From Burkholderia sp. PAMC 26561 (GTDB lineage: Bacteria > Pseudomonadota > Gammaproteobacteria > Burkholderiales > Burkholderiaceae): DNA of 64,000 nucleotides. Below, piece by piece: positions 39,273-48,671 of this stretch (the stretch's first letter is position 1; each line of letters opens with the position of its first letter). The DNA is taken from the NCBI RefSeq assembly GCF_001557535.2, contig NZ_CP014311.1:62001-126000 (forward strand), written 5' to 3'. The translations under genes were made by a program, and so were the position numbers. The notes below the pieces were generated by a model that was given only the letters and a program-made list of their open reading frames with translations, was not told the origin of the DNA and made no database searches.

Positions 39273-39641
39273 GTGCCGGGCGAACCGAAGCCCAATACGG
39301 TACTTGCCAATCTCGGCTTTCGCGGCGTAGACGCCGAGCTTGGTCCCGTACAGTTGATTCACCGAGGCAAGCACAAAACGCTAACGAGACCGCAGCGGTG
39401 CTGGCTCAAGCGACGTCAAGCGATTGAACCAATCATTGGCCACGTGAAGCAGGATCATGGCATGCGACGTTGTTGGCTGAAAGGACAAAGCGGCGATGCG
39501 CTGCATGCGGTGTCGTGCGCGACAGGCTATTACCTGCGCTGGCTGCTGCGTGCAATTGTTCGCCTTGGACTGACGGCGGTATTTTTTGCGCTCGCCTGGC
39601 TGCGCTGCTTCACCGCGAACACCGGCTTACCAGGCACTTAA
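39273..39641 (+). pseudogene. IS5-family transposase C-terminal remnant
   Basis: The frame encodes the 3' third of an IS5-type transposase (TVLANLGFRGVDAELGP, RQAIEPIIGHVKQDH, LKGQSGDALHAVSCATGYY) with the catalytic Glu of the DDE set but no N-terminal part. About 140 bp of unassigned sequence separate it from the IS256 end. It marks an older insertion now cut down. Confidence 0.75.
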
Positions 39642-40041
39642 CCCTTCCAATGTGCGATCCCTTATTCATCCCTGCATCCAATCACAATTCCGATTTGCAT
39701 TGCCGAGTGAATTTTGCAGGGCCGACTAATCACATCGAACTACGCCAGTTTTCTTTTACAAGAAATAGGATCGGACTACTCCGCCGTTTATCTGACATCA
39801 CGCTCGACGTTTAGAAAGCAATCGCTCTTGCACGTAATCGAACATCGATTTGTTCAAATTCGCCAACCACGATATATCGGGCCACAGTCGCTTGCTGTGT
39901 GCTGCTTGCCCACGAATTACATTACCCGCGCAAGCAGGCGGTGAACCATCAACGCTCGAGCGTTCCGATCTCGACAAAACCGTCACCGTGTACCGGTCAA
40001 GTTAGCCGAATATATTGGGTGGATTTAGAAGGGTAAATTTA
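39642..40041. other. 400-bp gene-free, AT-richer junction
   Basis: No gene with a ribosome site or plausible composition was seen. Base composition becomes visibly AT-richer toward the toxin immunity gene on the minus strand, suggesting that the toxin locus has a different origin from the IS-rich segment. Confidence 0.45.
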
Positions 40042-40440
40042 TTAAAATATTTCAATCTTTTCAAAAAAAGAGGTAAATTCAAAGCCGATAGACGACTTTA
40101 AAACTGCTAAAAATAGACTCCCGGCGCGCACCCGCTCGGCACTCAATGCAAACAGATTCTGCGGGATCTGACCGGCTAACTTGTCTTTGCAGTCCGTAAT
40201 CCAGCCCTCCAAATTACCGGAGAGCCAATCAATTATAAAAAAATCTTGTACAACATTTTGATGTAATAGTAGATCTCCTTTAAATCCTACAATTCCGCTT
40301 AGGGCTATCAAAACACGTTTATTTGTCGATTCTTCTCTAAGCGCGATTTCAACTGCCGAGTGAGAATCAAATCTTATACCAATAATCTCGAAATCATGGA
40401 AACTGGGTACCGCATCGAAACTGACCTTGTTAACATTCAT
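40042..40440 (-). CDS. Putative immunity protein for the Rhs toxin
   Basis: This 132-aa protein starts at ATG (complement of 40438-40440) with GAGG upstream. It lies 18 bp downstream of the Rhs gene on the same strand, the usual place of the cognate immunity gene. It is AT-rich compared with neighbours. Acidic and aromatic-rich (HDFEIIGIRFDSHSAVEIAL; VVQDFFIIDWLSGNLEGWI), with no signal peptide, so it would act in the cytoplasm. No family recognised; assignment by position. Confidence 0.6.
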   Translation of the reverse strand: MNVNKVSFDAVPSFHDFEIIGIRFDSHSAVEIALREESTNKRVLIALSGIVGFKGDLLLHQNVVQDFFIIDWLSGNLEGWITDCKDKLAGQIPQNLFALSAERVRAGSLFLAVLKSSIGFEFTSFFEKIEIF

Positions 40441-40458
40441 ACATAACCTCGCTGTGGG

Positions 40459-43400
40459 TTAACGACCAAATGTACCGGGCGGTAAACTAATACCGGGACC
40501 CCGAACTCCGTCAACCCAATTATGCAGGTGAGGAGTCCCCGCGCCGTGGTCCGGGTGCGAATCTATGTCGTATGCAGCGTTTCCGTCAGGGCCATAGTAG
40601 CGATCAGTTGTACCATATTGCTCCCAAGATTGCGGCTCACCTGTTTTCGGCGAGCCAGCATACTGAGAACTGCCGCCGTTATCCGAAGGACAAATTCCGC
40701 CGCCTCCAGTGCCATCGTTAGGACTTGGGTCACCGGGTCCATATGAATCGCTGCCATTTGGTGAAAACATCAAACCCAACGGATCGCGGCCACTGAGCGG
40801 GCTTCCGTTTAAATAAGCGTATGAGCTCAACTGGCCGCTAGCAAACCCGATTGGGTCAGCACTGATAAAGCGCCCTAAAGCCGGATGATAATAACGAGAC
40901 CGGTAAAAATATAAACCCGTATTATCATTTTCGCGTGACGCATATTGCACATGATTCGCGCTTGTATTACCCGTGCTGGTACCAACACCATTTGGATCAT
41001 ATTGATACAAGGTTCGCAATGCTCCAGAAGTGTCCGACAAAGCTATAACACTTCGCTGCCCGTCTACTATCATAGTTTCGGAACCTTGCGTTGAATAACG
41101 CGCAATTACCTCGTCGATAGATTTTCCATTTAAATAAGTTGCGATTGTGCTTTTCCCTGAGTCATTTGTTTGCATATAAACCGTTTCTTGGACAATGTTA
41201 AACCCGTCGTAAAGAAACGCACGTGGCGATGGATCGGTAGGCAACATGACAATTGATCTACGCTTCAACGGATCGTAAGAAAAAGATGCAACTGACTGCC
41301 CCGAGATAGTATTTAGTTGGGAGAGAGCACCTCGTGAGTCCCAAACATAGGAATACGACGAGTCAGATGTCATACTCCCATTGGCGTCATAAGTTAACTG
41401 TCCGCCATTGAAATTAATTAGATGACCAGCGGCGTCGTACTGAAACGATGCAGAAGCAGGAAGGATCGGAGGAGACACTGTGTTGTTGACTGAAACACGC
41501 CGATGTGTTGCATCGTATGTGTAGATTATAGTTCCAATGCTTTGTGCTGTTGACGAAAAACCTATCTGTAAAACATCACCAGACGCATTTAGCACACGAT
41601 TTTCGCCTATAGCATTTGGCAATGTACGCCCTATAAGTCGATTAGCGATATCCCATACGTATGCTACATTTTGCGGCACATTTCCGTTCGACGAACCCGC
41701 TGCTTGCGACATGACCGATAACCGATTGGCATTGTCATAGCTGTACGTGACTGTCGGCTGCGCGTCAGGCATCAGTATGGTGCGTCGACCAACGATGTCG
41801 TAAGTCGAGCTTACGCTCCCTGCCGGCCCTTGTTCGAGAACGACATTGTCTAATCCATCATGGACAAAGGAATAAGTGTCGCCACCTCTTGTAACCGAGA
41901 GCAATCTATTTGCCGCGTCCCATGTTAATGCGTCACTTACTCCGTCGGCATAGTTACGTGCAGTAAGTTGACCGAGCCCATTATAAATCATGCTCGTCGA
42001 TTGACCTTTCCTATCGACCATTTTCAAAAGCTTTCCTGTTGCGTCATAGGACCACGTTGTAGATTTTCCCGCAGGATCAATTTCTGATGTGGGTCTATTA
42101 CGAGTATCGTATGTATATGCATAAATAAGACCCGCTGGCGTTGTAATCTGCCGTACGTTTCCATTCGCATCGAACTGCTTGCTTAGATTTTGACCGGTTG
42201 CATCAGTTACCTTGGTGACACGATCAAGGGCATCATAACCGTAATTTCTGGTATTTCCTAAGGCATCGACAATTGAGGTAACGCGTCCTAGCAAGTCGCG
42301 GTTAAGTCTAGTCCCGCTCCCGATTTCGTCCGTGACCTGGGACAATAATCCGCTCGAAAAGACGTAGCTCTTCATACCACTAAGAGGATCCTTTTGCGTT
42401 ATTAAATTGCCTTGGGAATCATAAGTCTTTAACCACACGTGACCTAACGCATCGGTTCTTGAAATCACGTTACCGCTAGAATCGTAGCCATAAGACGTTG
42501 TGTGACCAAGAGCGTCCGTCTTAGTTACAAGCCGATTTTTACCGTCATAGGCGTAAGTCGTCGTCGCTGCCTGCGGCGTTCCAGACAGACGTGTTTGACT
42601 AACTAAGTTACCATAAGCGTCGTACGATTTTGTCGTCGTTCGTCCAATTTCATCTGTGAACGACGTCATCCTTCCGGCAGCGTCACGAACTGCTGTGCGC
42701 GACCATTGAAGCGACGTTCCAATCGCCTGATCAAACCTAAGCACATAGTCGCCGTTCATCCCAGCAACGTTTGTTGTCGCATTTTGGTTTGTATCAAACG
42801 TGCGACGCGATAACACGCCATTGGGGTCTGTCACGTCCGTCGTCAGATGTTTCGGGAACGAACTAGCCGTAGCCGTAGCCGATGAAAACCCATAGCTGAA
42901 GTGATAGACGCCTCCATCCGCTAAGGTTTGCGTCGCCACCCCCTGATAGGTTGGTTCGTATGTATTTTGAATCTTCAGATTGCCGCGGGCATCCGTGACA
43001 GACAACATATTATTATTGCTGTCGTAGGTGTACCGTTCGACGCCCCCATTCGGGTCGGTTACGGCCGACAGCCGTCCCAAGTCGTCGTATTGGTACTGGA
43101 CGATCCGCCCCGAGATGTCCGTAATTTGAGTGACCCGGTAATTGTCGTCGTAGGCAAACGTAATAAACCGGCCGTTCGGGGAGACAACACGGGAGACGTC
43201 GTTATTCGGAGTATTGCGCTCGATCGTGACTTTGTTTCCGTTCTTGTCGGTGAACGCCAGCATTCCTGAAAATGACGGAATCGTGTTGTTTTCCGCTTCA
43301 GGAAACTCATACGAAGAGCCATCCTTCGTTCGCAGAATCCAGTCCCCAACCGCCGTGTTCCATGACAGCGTTGCCCCCTGGAAGCGCGAATTGGCGGTGC

Positions 43401-46014
43401 TTTGTGCCACATAAACAGCATCTATATAACTGGTCCCCGAAGACGTCCGCGTAAAGTGAATCCGTCCTCCTCTCGGAAGTATCAGGTCCTGATAAGTCCA
43501 CGGAGTCGTGTCTCCAACCATAAACATGTCGTAATCGTGAGTCGCGCCGATCCCAAATCCACGTTGCGTGCCATCGCGTGAGAGATACGTGCGCGTGATC
43601 CCAATCGACACCTTATCTTTAATCGTTAGATCCCGATGGCGGTACATAAAGATGCCCGTCGAGCAGTCCACAGGATCGCCAGCGGTTTCGCCGGTGCAGC
43701 TCGAGCCACCACTGTCGCCGCTGCCGTTGTTCGGATCAGGTTGATTGGGGTCGGGTTGATTCGGATCAGGTGGATCTGGATTAGGCGTGGGGTCCGGGCC
43801 ATCGCACGACTCGTCCTCGCAAGGCGGAGGATTTAGAGGGGGGCCCATATCAGGGGAGCCAACCATGGCGCCCGTAAGTTGATAGATTGCCACGCCAGGA
43901 TTAGGAATAGATTGTTTTCCGTCGACGCTGACCTTGCCCTTCCCATAAACGTACCAACCCTTTGCTTGCGGGTCGTAGTCCCAAAACAAAACGGTCGATC
44001 CCGGGGGCTGATTTGTAAAGTTTGGATAAATCAGGCGGGCGCCAACAGGCGTACGTGAATTCAGATTTTCGATCGTCGAACCACCGGGTTGCACGGTGAA
44101 ATATGTCGGAACATTGACACCTGCTGGCAACGGGAAAGGTGGTCTATCAGTCGGGATCGCCGTGATGGACAGTTGAGTGACGATCTTGCCCTGTCTATCC
44201 TTAATGACCGTTCCCGCCGGAAGATGCAGCTCCAAGCCTGGAATGCTCGGATTGGTGACGATGGTTTCCTGTGTCGTAGGCGAAGCGATGTTAACTACAT
44301 GCTTCGTGTCGAGCCGCGTCATCCAAATGGGATAGCCCAGCGGTGTCGTTGTTCCTGCCTTCAGCACCACTCGATCAGAAAAATAGCCGTAGTCGACCGC
44401 CCCGCCATCCGCCGTCGCTCCATTAATCTCAAGGACAACCGGACCTGCAGGAAGATTCTCCAGGATGAAGCGGCCAGTCACATCGGTGCGGGTCGTCTTC
44501 CCACTTGAGCGTAGCTCGACGTCTGCCAAGGGCTTACCATTGAGGCGCAAAACCTGCCCAGCCAGAGCAGTTACACCGCCGGCTGCCTGAAGCGGCGGAA
44601 GCGATTGAAAACGGCTTTTGTGCCGACCGGTTCGCCAATTACCGTGCTGATGCCGGTTTTCTGGCGTCCATTCTTCCACGCCAAGCTCAGCATCTGCAAC
44701 CGCCGCCTCGCTTGCGACCTGCCCCTGTGAGGCAACTGCCGCTACTGGCGCAGCGGCCAACTGATTTGATGATCCGGCATCCGCGACAGGGGCGCCAACG
44801 CCAGCAGTCCCTGATTTGGCGTGGGCATTGGCTGCGGCGATTGAACCAGTGGAAAATCCGACCGCGACGACCGGCAGCGGCTGCCCCAATTCGTCAGTCG
44901 CACCTTTTACAAAAAGAGAATAATGGGTTGCAGGAAGCAGATCTTGCTTCGGGCTCACGAAGAGGAGAAGGCCACGTTCGGCGCCTACCACGGTCGTCGA
45001 GACCGGACCATTAGGACCGACCAAAGTGACCGTCTGCGCGCTCAGTGTGGCGACATTCATGCGCTTGGACAAGCGGACGACGATGCGATTATTAACGGGG
45101 AAATTCGTGCTCGATGCTGCAGGCGACGTCGCGACGACTGATGGTGCCGTCGTACCCAAAATCGAGTTGACCAAGGCAGCGGCGGACGCGTCATCAACGG
45201 CGTTGATTGTCTGCGCGATCGGGTCAAGGGCCTGCGCGGTCTGGATGTCGCTCAGGGACGCGTTTTTTCCGCCGACTAGCAGCACGCCCGCTGTAGGAAG
45301 CAAGGCAGCAACCTGGTCCCATCGTACGGGATCGAGGCGCGTGTTGATGTGCGATGCCGTTTGTGACATCGGATCGAAAAGCTCTGCGTCTGCGACGCCT
45401 ACGCCACGGGCATCTCGTCCACCAACAAGCAAAACCGTTCCATCGGCAAGTAACGTTGCCGTATGTCCGGACCGACTAATTAACCCGAGAGTGCCGAGTG
45501 TTCGCGGAGCCCCGGCGTGGAGATCGACGATTTCACCGGTGTTCACGACGGATCCTGATTCGTCGGTACCACCGAAAACGAAGATCGTGCCATCCGGCAG
45601 CAACGTGGCGCTGTGGCCGATGCGCGACTGAATCAAAGAGTATGGCAGTGTTGCTGATCGACCGGTTGTGGGATCAATAACGGCTAAGGTCTTTTGTGCG
45701 CCCTTGCCTCCCGACATCAACCACCTTCCGTCGGCCAATTGCGTGACAGCTTGACCCGGCAGTGCATCCGGCTGTGCGGCTAACGTGCGCTGCATCGAAA
45801 CGACCTTGCTAGCGGCTACACCTTGCTCGGCTGCGAAGGACGTTTGCAAGAGGAAGCTAGTAATCACCGCGCAGCTGAATACGCCCACCCGCGACATATT
45901 GAAGATGTAAGCACGCTTGTGCTTCACGACGCGCAACACCCCGGACACCATGTGTTTTTTATTCACTTTATTCTCTTCATTCCGTATACGTTTGGCGAGG
46001 CCCAGCACCATCAT
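40459..46014 (-). CDS. Rhs polymorphic toxin with kelch-like N-terminus
   Basis: This 1851-aa protein has a hydrophobic export segment (about 38-62); kelch-like repeats (about 80-270, GHSATLLPDGTIFVFGG type); an Ig-like block (about 290-390); a carboxypeptidase-regulatory-like beta domain (about 470-570); a linker rich in DPNQPDPN; then DPVDCSTG and many YD repeats (about 800-1700), ending at the Rhs core boundary DPIGFASGQLSSYAYLNG then GRDPLGLM. The last about 102 residues are a variable tip with YYGPDGNAAYDIDSHPDHG and PHLHNWVDG, a histidine-rich signature like those in polymorphic nuclease toxins (inference). It has no VgrG or PAAR domain, so it is not an obvious type VI effector. It overlaps the upstream gene by 4 nt (ATGA). 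Confidence 0.88.
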   Translation of the reverse strand: MMVLGLAKRIRNEENKVNKKHMVSGVLRVVKHKRAYIFNMSRVGVFSCAVITSFLLQTSFAAEQGVAASKVVSMQRTLAAQPDALPGQAVTQLADGRWLMSGGKGAQKTLAVIDPTTGRSATLPYSLIQSRIGHSATLLPDGTIFVFGGTDESGSVVNTGEIVDLHAGAPRTLGTLGLISRSGHTATLLADGTVLLVGGRDARGVGVADAELFDPMSQTASHINTRLDPVRWDQVAALLPTAGVLLVGGKNASLSDIQTAQALDPIAQTINAVDDASAAALVNSILGTTAPSVVATSPAASSTNFPVNNRIVVRLSKRMNVATLSAQTVTLVGPNGPVSTTVVGAERGLLLFVSPKQDLLPATHYSLFVKGATDELGQPLPVVAVGFSTGSIAAANAHAKSGTAGVGAPVADAGSSNQLAAAPVAAVASQGQVASEAAVADAELGVEEWTPENRHQHGNWRTGRHKSRFQSLPPLQAAGGVTALAGQVLRLNGKPLADVELRSSGKTTRTDVTGRFILENLPAGPVVLEINGATADGGAVDYGYFSDRVVLKAGTTTPLGYPIWMTRLDTKHVVNIASPTTQETIVTNPSIPGLELHLPAGTVIKDRQGKIVTQLSITAIPTDRPPFPLPAGVNVPTYFTVQPGGSTIENLNSRTPVGARLIYPNFTNQPPGSTVLFWDYDPQAKGWYVYGKGKVSVDGKQSIPNPGVAIYQLTGAMVGSPDMGPPLNPPPCEDESCDGPDPTPNPDPPDPNQPDPNQPDPNNGSGDSGGSSCTGETAGDPVDCSTGIFMYRHRDLTIKDKVSIGITRTYLSRDGTQRGFGIGATHDYDMFMVGDTTPWTYQDLILPRGGRIHFTRTSSGTSYIDAVYVAQSTANSRFQGATLSWNTAVGDWILRTKDGSSYEFPEAENNTIPSFSGMLAFTDKNGNKVTIERNTPNNDVSRVVSPNGRFITFAYDDNYRVTQITDISGRIVQYQYDDLGRLSAVTDPNGGVERYTYDSNNNMLSVTDARGNLKIQNTYEPTYQGVATQTLADGGVYHFSYGFSSATATASSFPKHLTTDVTDPNGVLSRRTFDTNQNATTNVAGMNGDYVLRFDQAIGTSLQWSRTAVRDAAGRMTSFTDEIGRTTTKSYDAYGNLVSQTRLSGTPQAATTTYAYDGKNRLVTKTDALGHTTSYGYDSSGNVISRTDALGHVWLKTYDSQGNLITQKDPLSGMKSYVFSSGLLSQVTDEIGSGTRLNRDLLGRVTSIVDALGNTRNYGYDALDRVTKVTDATGQNLSKQFDANGNVRQITTPAGLIYAYTYDTRNRPTSEIDPAGKSTTWSYDATGKLLKMVDRKGQSTSMIYNGLGQLTARNYADGVSDALTWDAANRLLSVTRGGDTYSFVHDGLDNVVLEQGPAGSVSSTYDIVGRRTILMPDAQPTVTYSYDNANRLSVMSQAAGSSNGNVPQNVAYVWDIANRLIGRTLPNAIGENRVLNASGDVLQIGFSSTAQSIGTIIYTYDATHRRVSVNNTVSPPILPASASFQYDAAGHLINFNGGQLTYDANGSMTSDSSYSYVWDSRGALSQLNTISGQSVASFSYDPLKRRSIVMLPTDPSPRAFLYDGFNIVQETVYMQTNDSGKSTIATYLNGKSIDEVIARYSTQGSETMIVDGQRSVIALSDTSGALRTLYQYDPNGVGTSTGNTSANHVQYASRENDNTGLYFYRSRYYHPALGRFISADPIGFASGQLSSYAYLNGSPLSGRDPLGLMFSPNGSDSYGPGDPSPNDGTGGGGICPSDNGGSSQYAGSPKTGEPQSWEQYGTTDRYYGPDGNAAYDIDSHPDHGAGTPHLHNWVDGVRGPGISLPPGTFGR

Positions 46015-48461
46015 TTGGTTGCTTTGATTGTTATCTTTCCAGCGGCAGTCGTATTCGGAACGATCTCAAGAACGTACGTTCCGGTTGTCGGGAGGGCAGC
46101 CAATGTGTGCGAATCAGACGGGCTATTTGGAAACCACTCGTCGACTTCGGAACCGTCGGGGCCTAGCAAATGGATAAACGTGGAAGGGTCGAGGGTTTGA
46201 CCAGAGGTAGCAATCGTCACCACATCGCCCGCGTTCGCCGCGAAGGTGTAGTGTCCGGATTGGTGGACGCCTAAAGTCGCGGTGACCGCGGCGCCATTGA
46301 CCGTCAAGGTGCCAGTCTTATCCGCAGGCACGGTCGTAATTGCAAACGTAGAAGAGCCGGCGCTCGGATCGCCATTGCGCGAGACGTGCAGGTGGTAAGT
46401 GCTGCTAGCCGCAAGCGGATTGCCGCTAAAGTCATTTTTGGAACTGCTCGTATCGCAAAAAGCAGTGCTTCCCAGTGAGGTATTGGTCGAATCGTAAAGC
46501 TCGGCTATAGCACAACTCGCATAGGAATACGCTGTGGGTTGGATCCACAGCGCTTGGTTCTTTGTGCCGGTAAATGTCACTTGTCCATCTTGATCAAACG
46601 CGAGACTCAGCTGTGACGCCGTTCCGTTCACCGTGGCCGTAATCGCTTGGTCCGTCGGCTTGGTTTTGAGCGCGACAGTCATTGCCCCGGCGCTATCGTC
46701 GGGCGTGGTGATCGCAACCGAATACGTACCGTTGACCGGAAGGACTGCCAAATCGTCCGCCTCCGGCTCAAACGCATTTAACATTGTTCGCAAAGTTTCG
46801 CTTTGATCCGGTGCCGTTACGACCACCTGAAGGCCCGTATCGAAACTCGAATTCGTCGGCATAAAATAGAGCCGTTGACCGGCCGTCCCGCTAAAAGTGA
46901 AGGTCCCCGACTGATACTGGCTAAACTGAATAGTTAGTGGGGCTCCGTCGATCGCGAACGTACCGGTAGCGGGCGGCACAACCGAAATCAACTGAATCGT
47001 TCCAGAGCTCGTGCCCAGATCAACTGGGCTTAGCCTGAGCGAGTAGGTACCCGAGGACGGAAGCGCGGGTATGTGCAAAATGCTTGTTCCGCTCCAACTC
47101 TCGCCCTCGTCCGCAACGACGTTACCTTCTGGGTCCTGCACAAACAACCGTGGCAAACCGGCAGTAGATGAATTTGTGTTTGTGGTCTGGATATCGAACA
47201 TTTGCCCTGCGTTGCCGTTGAACGAATAGGTGGCACCCCCATCGATCGGCAGGCTAAAGTTGATTGTCGAGCCGTCTGTTGGCAAGGTGCCGGAAATGTC
47301 CGTCGGACCTTGCAATAACTGATATTTGATATGGCCTGAACTATTGCCGTTCAGCGCCGCTGTGTAAGTCCCGGTGACTGGCAGACGGTCGGCCGAGAAA
47401 TTCGTTGTCGACGCGGTCAGTGTGTTTGTCACGACCGACCCAGTGGGCGAATAAACCGTCAAGGTCGCATTCGAAAAAGTATTGCTTGTTCCAGTGAAAT
47501 ACAGCTTCTGGCCTGCCGTGGCATCGAAGATCATTAACGCCGCTTTGGAATACCCCGCCAGGCTCACAGTCTGCGCTGCGGCGGCAGGCTGAACTCTAAT
47601 TTTTGTCGTGATATTCGCGGGCGTGAAGGCGTTCGGCACAGCATAGAAATCAGTGCTGCTGACCGCCGTCCCGCCCGAGGTCGCCACCGTTATTTTTCCG
47701 GATGAGCTTTGCGTCGGCACATTAGCGACGATCGACGATGCTGTCGCGCTATTGATATTCGTCGTGATGTTCCCGAAGCTCACTGTGTCACCGGCCATCG
47801 ACGGATTGAATCCCGTACCAGTGATCGTCACCGCACCACCAACAGCAGCTGCAGCCGGCGAAAATTTTGTGATCGTCGGTATGGTGCCAGCGGCCACGAC
47901 ATTGAATGCCGTAGGCGCGACGGCCGTGCCATGGCTATTTGTCACCGAAACAGTTCCCGAGCTCGCACCCGGAGGGACCGTCGCCTGGAGGCTGGTTGCA
48001 CTCGCCGAGGTAACCGTTGCAGATGTCCCGTTGAATTGAACGGTATCGTTCGCCGCGACTGGATCGAATCCACTTCCCTGCAGTGTGACAGTCGAGCCAA
48101 CCGGCCCCGACTGCGGCGTCATCGCCGTGATCGAGACGGCGGATGCGGCGGAGTTGGAGATCGACAGGATGTTGCCGTCGGGGTCATACGTGTAGGTCGC
48201 GAAGGCGCCGTTGGGCATCGTCACTTTGACGAGGCGCCCGTTCGGATCGTAGGAGTACTGAACCTGTGCAAGCGCAGGACGCATCCCGGCGACAAGAAAC
48301 AGTACTACGGCGCCGAAGGCTAAGCTTCGCAGCCGTGGAGTGTGAATGCCTACCCGCGTTTGCCGGGGTTCGTCACTTGGCTGATCGATACGTTCAGAAT
48401 TGTTCTTCCGTAATACACGAGCGCGCGAACACACCGCGCGCAGATGGTTTTTCCCCGACAT
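46011..48461 (-). CDS. Secreted YD / IPT-TIG / beta-repeat protein upstream of Rhs
   Basis: This 816-aa protein has a long basic N-terminus and a hydrophobic signal segment at about 47-66 ending PALAQ. Two YD repeats follow (VQYSYDPNGRLVKVTMPNG; FATYTYDPDGNILSI). Then come two IPT/TIG domains (about 108-275, each with GSGFDP/GTGFNP) and about five tandem beta repeats of about 105 residues with SGxYTFxGxAGQxLYF and LPxxGTYxL. It is probably a cell-surface or secreted partner of the Rhs protein, to which it is translationally coupled. Confidence 0.8.
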   Translation of the reverse strand: MSGKNHLRAVCSRARVLRKNNSERIDQPSDEPRQTRVGIHTPRLRSLAFGAVVLFLVAGMRPALAQVQYSYDPNGRLVKVTMPNGAFATYTYDPDGNILSISNSAASAVSITAMTPQSGPVGSTVTLQGSGFDPVAANDTVQFNGTSATVTSASATSLQATVPPGASSGTVSVTNSHGTAVAPTAFNVVAAGTIPTITKFSPAAAAVGGAVTITGTGFNPSMAGDTVSFGNITTNINSATASSIVANVPTQSSSGKITVATSGGTAVSSTDFYAVPNAFTPANITTKIRVQPAAAAQTVSLAGYSKAALMIFDATAGQKLYFTGTSNTFSNATLTVYSPTGSVVTNTLTASTTNFSADRLPVTGTYTAALNGNSSGHIKYQLLQGPTDISGTLPTDGSTINFSLPIDGGATYSFNGNAGQMFDIQTTNTNSSTAGLPRLFVQDPEGNVVADEGESWSGTSILHIPALPSSGTYSLRLSPVDLGTSSGTIQLISVVPPATGTFAIDGAPLTIQFSQYQSGTFTFSGTAGQRLYFMPTNSSFDTGLQVVVTAPDQSETLRTMLNAFEPEADDLAVLPVNGTYSVAITTPDDSAGAMTVALKTKPTDQAITATVNGTASQLSLAFDQDGQVTFTGTKNQALWIQPTAYSYASCAIAELYDSTNTSLGSTAFCDTSSSKNDFSGNPLAASSTYHLHVSRNGDPSAGSSTFAITTVPADKTGTLTVNGAAVTATLGVHQSGHYTFAANAGDVVTIATSGQTLDPSTFIHLLGPDGSEVDEWFPNSPSDSHTLAALPTTGTYVLEIVPNTTAAGKITIKATK

Positions 48462-48671
48462 CTGGCCGCCGACAAAGTAGGTCTATGTAATTTTCTCAGC
48501 CCGGATGCAGGCGAATTGACGGGAATACTCAAAGAATATGTAATTCTAGACAATAAGGGTAAACACTTATTTAAGTGAATATTGGTTTCCCTGAAAGTCC
48601 TGTGTTACTAAATTTTACTCAAAGTTACATTAACCTTCCGTTTTTATTACATTTAATATATTGGAGTGCTC
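48462..48671. promoter_or_regulatory. Divergent AT-rich promoter region, Rhs operon / secretion operon
   Basis: This 210-bp divergent spacer is markedly AT-rich at 48530-48660 and holds a palindrome CACTTA/TAAGTG (48564-48569 and 48572-48577). It should contain both promoters and possibly a shared operator coordinating the Rhs genes (minus) and the peroxidase-secretion operon (plus). Exact -35/-10 boxes are not assigned. Confidence 0.5.

Noticed and set aside
41537..48323. Several + strand ORFs opposite the Rhs and IPT genes
   Set aside because: They mirror the codon bias of the minus-strand genes, lack ribosome sites and have arginine-rich shadow composition.
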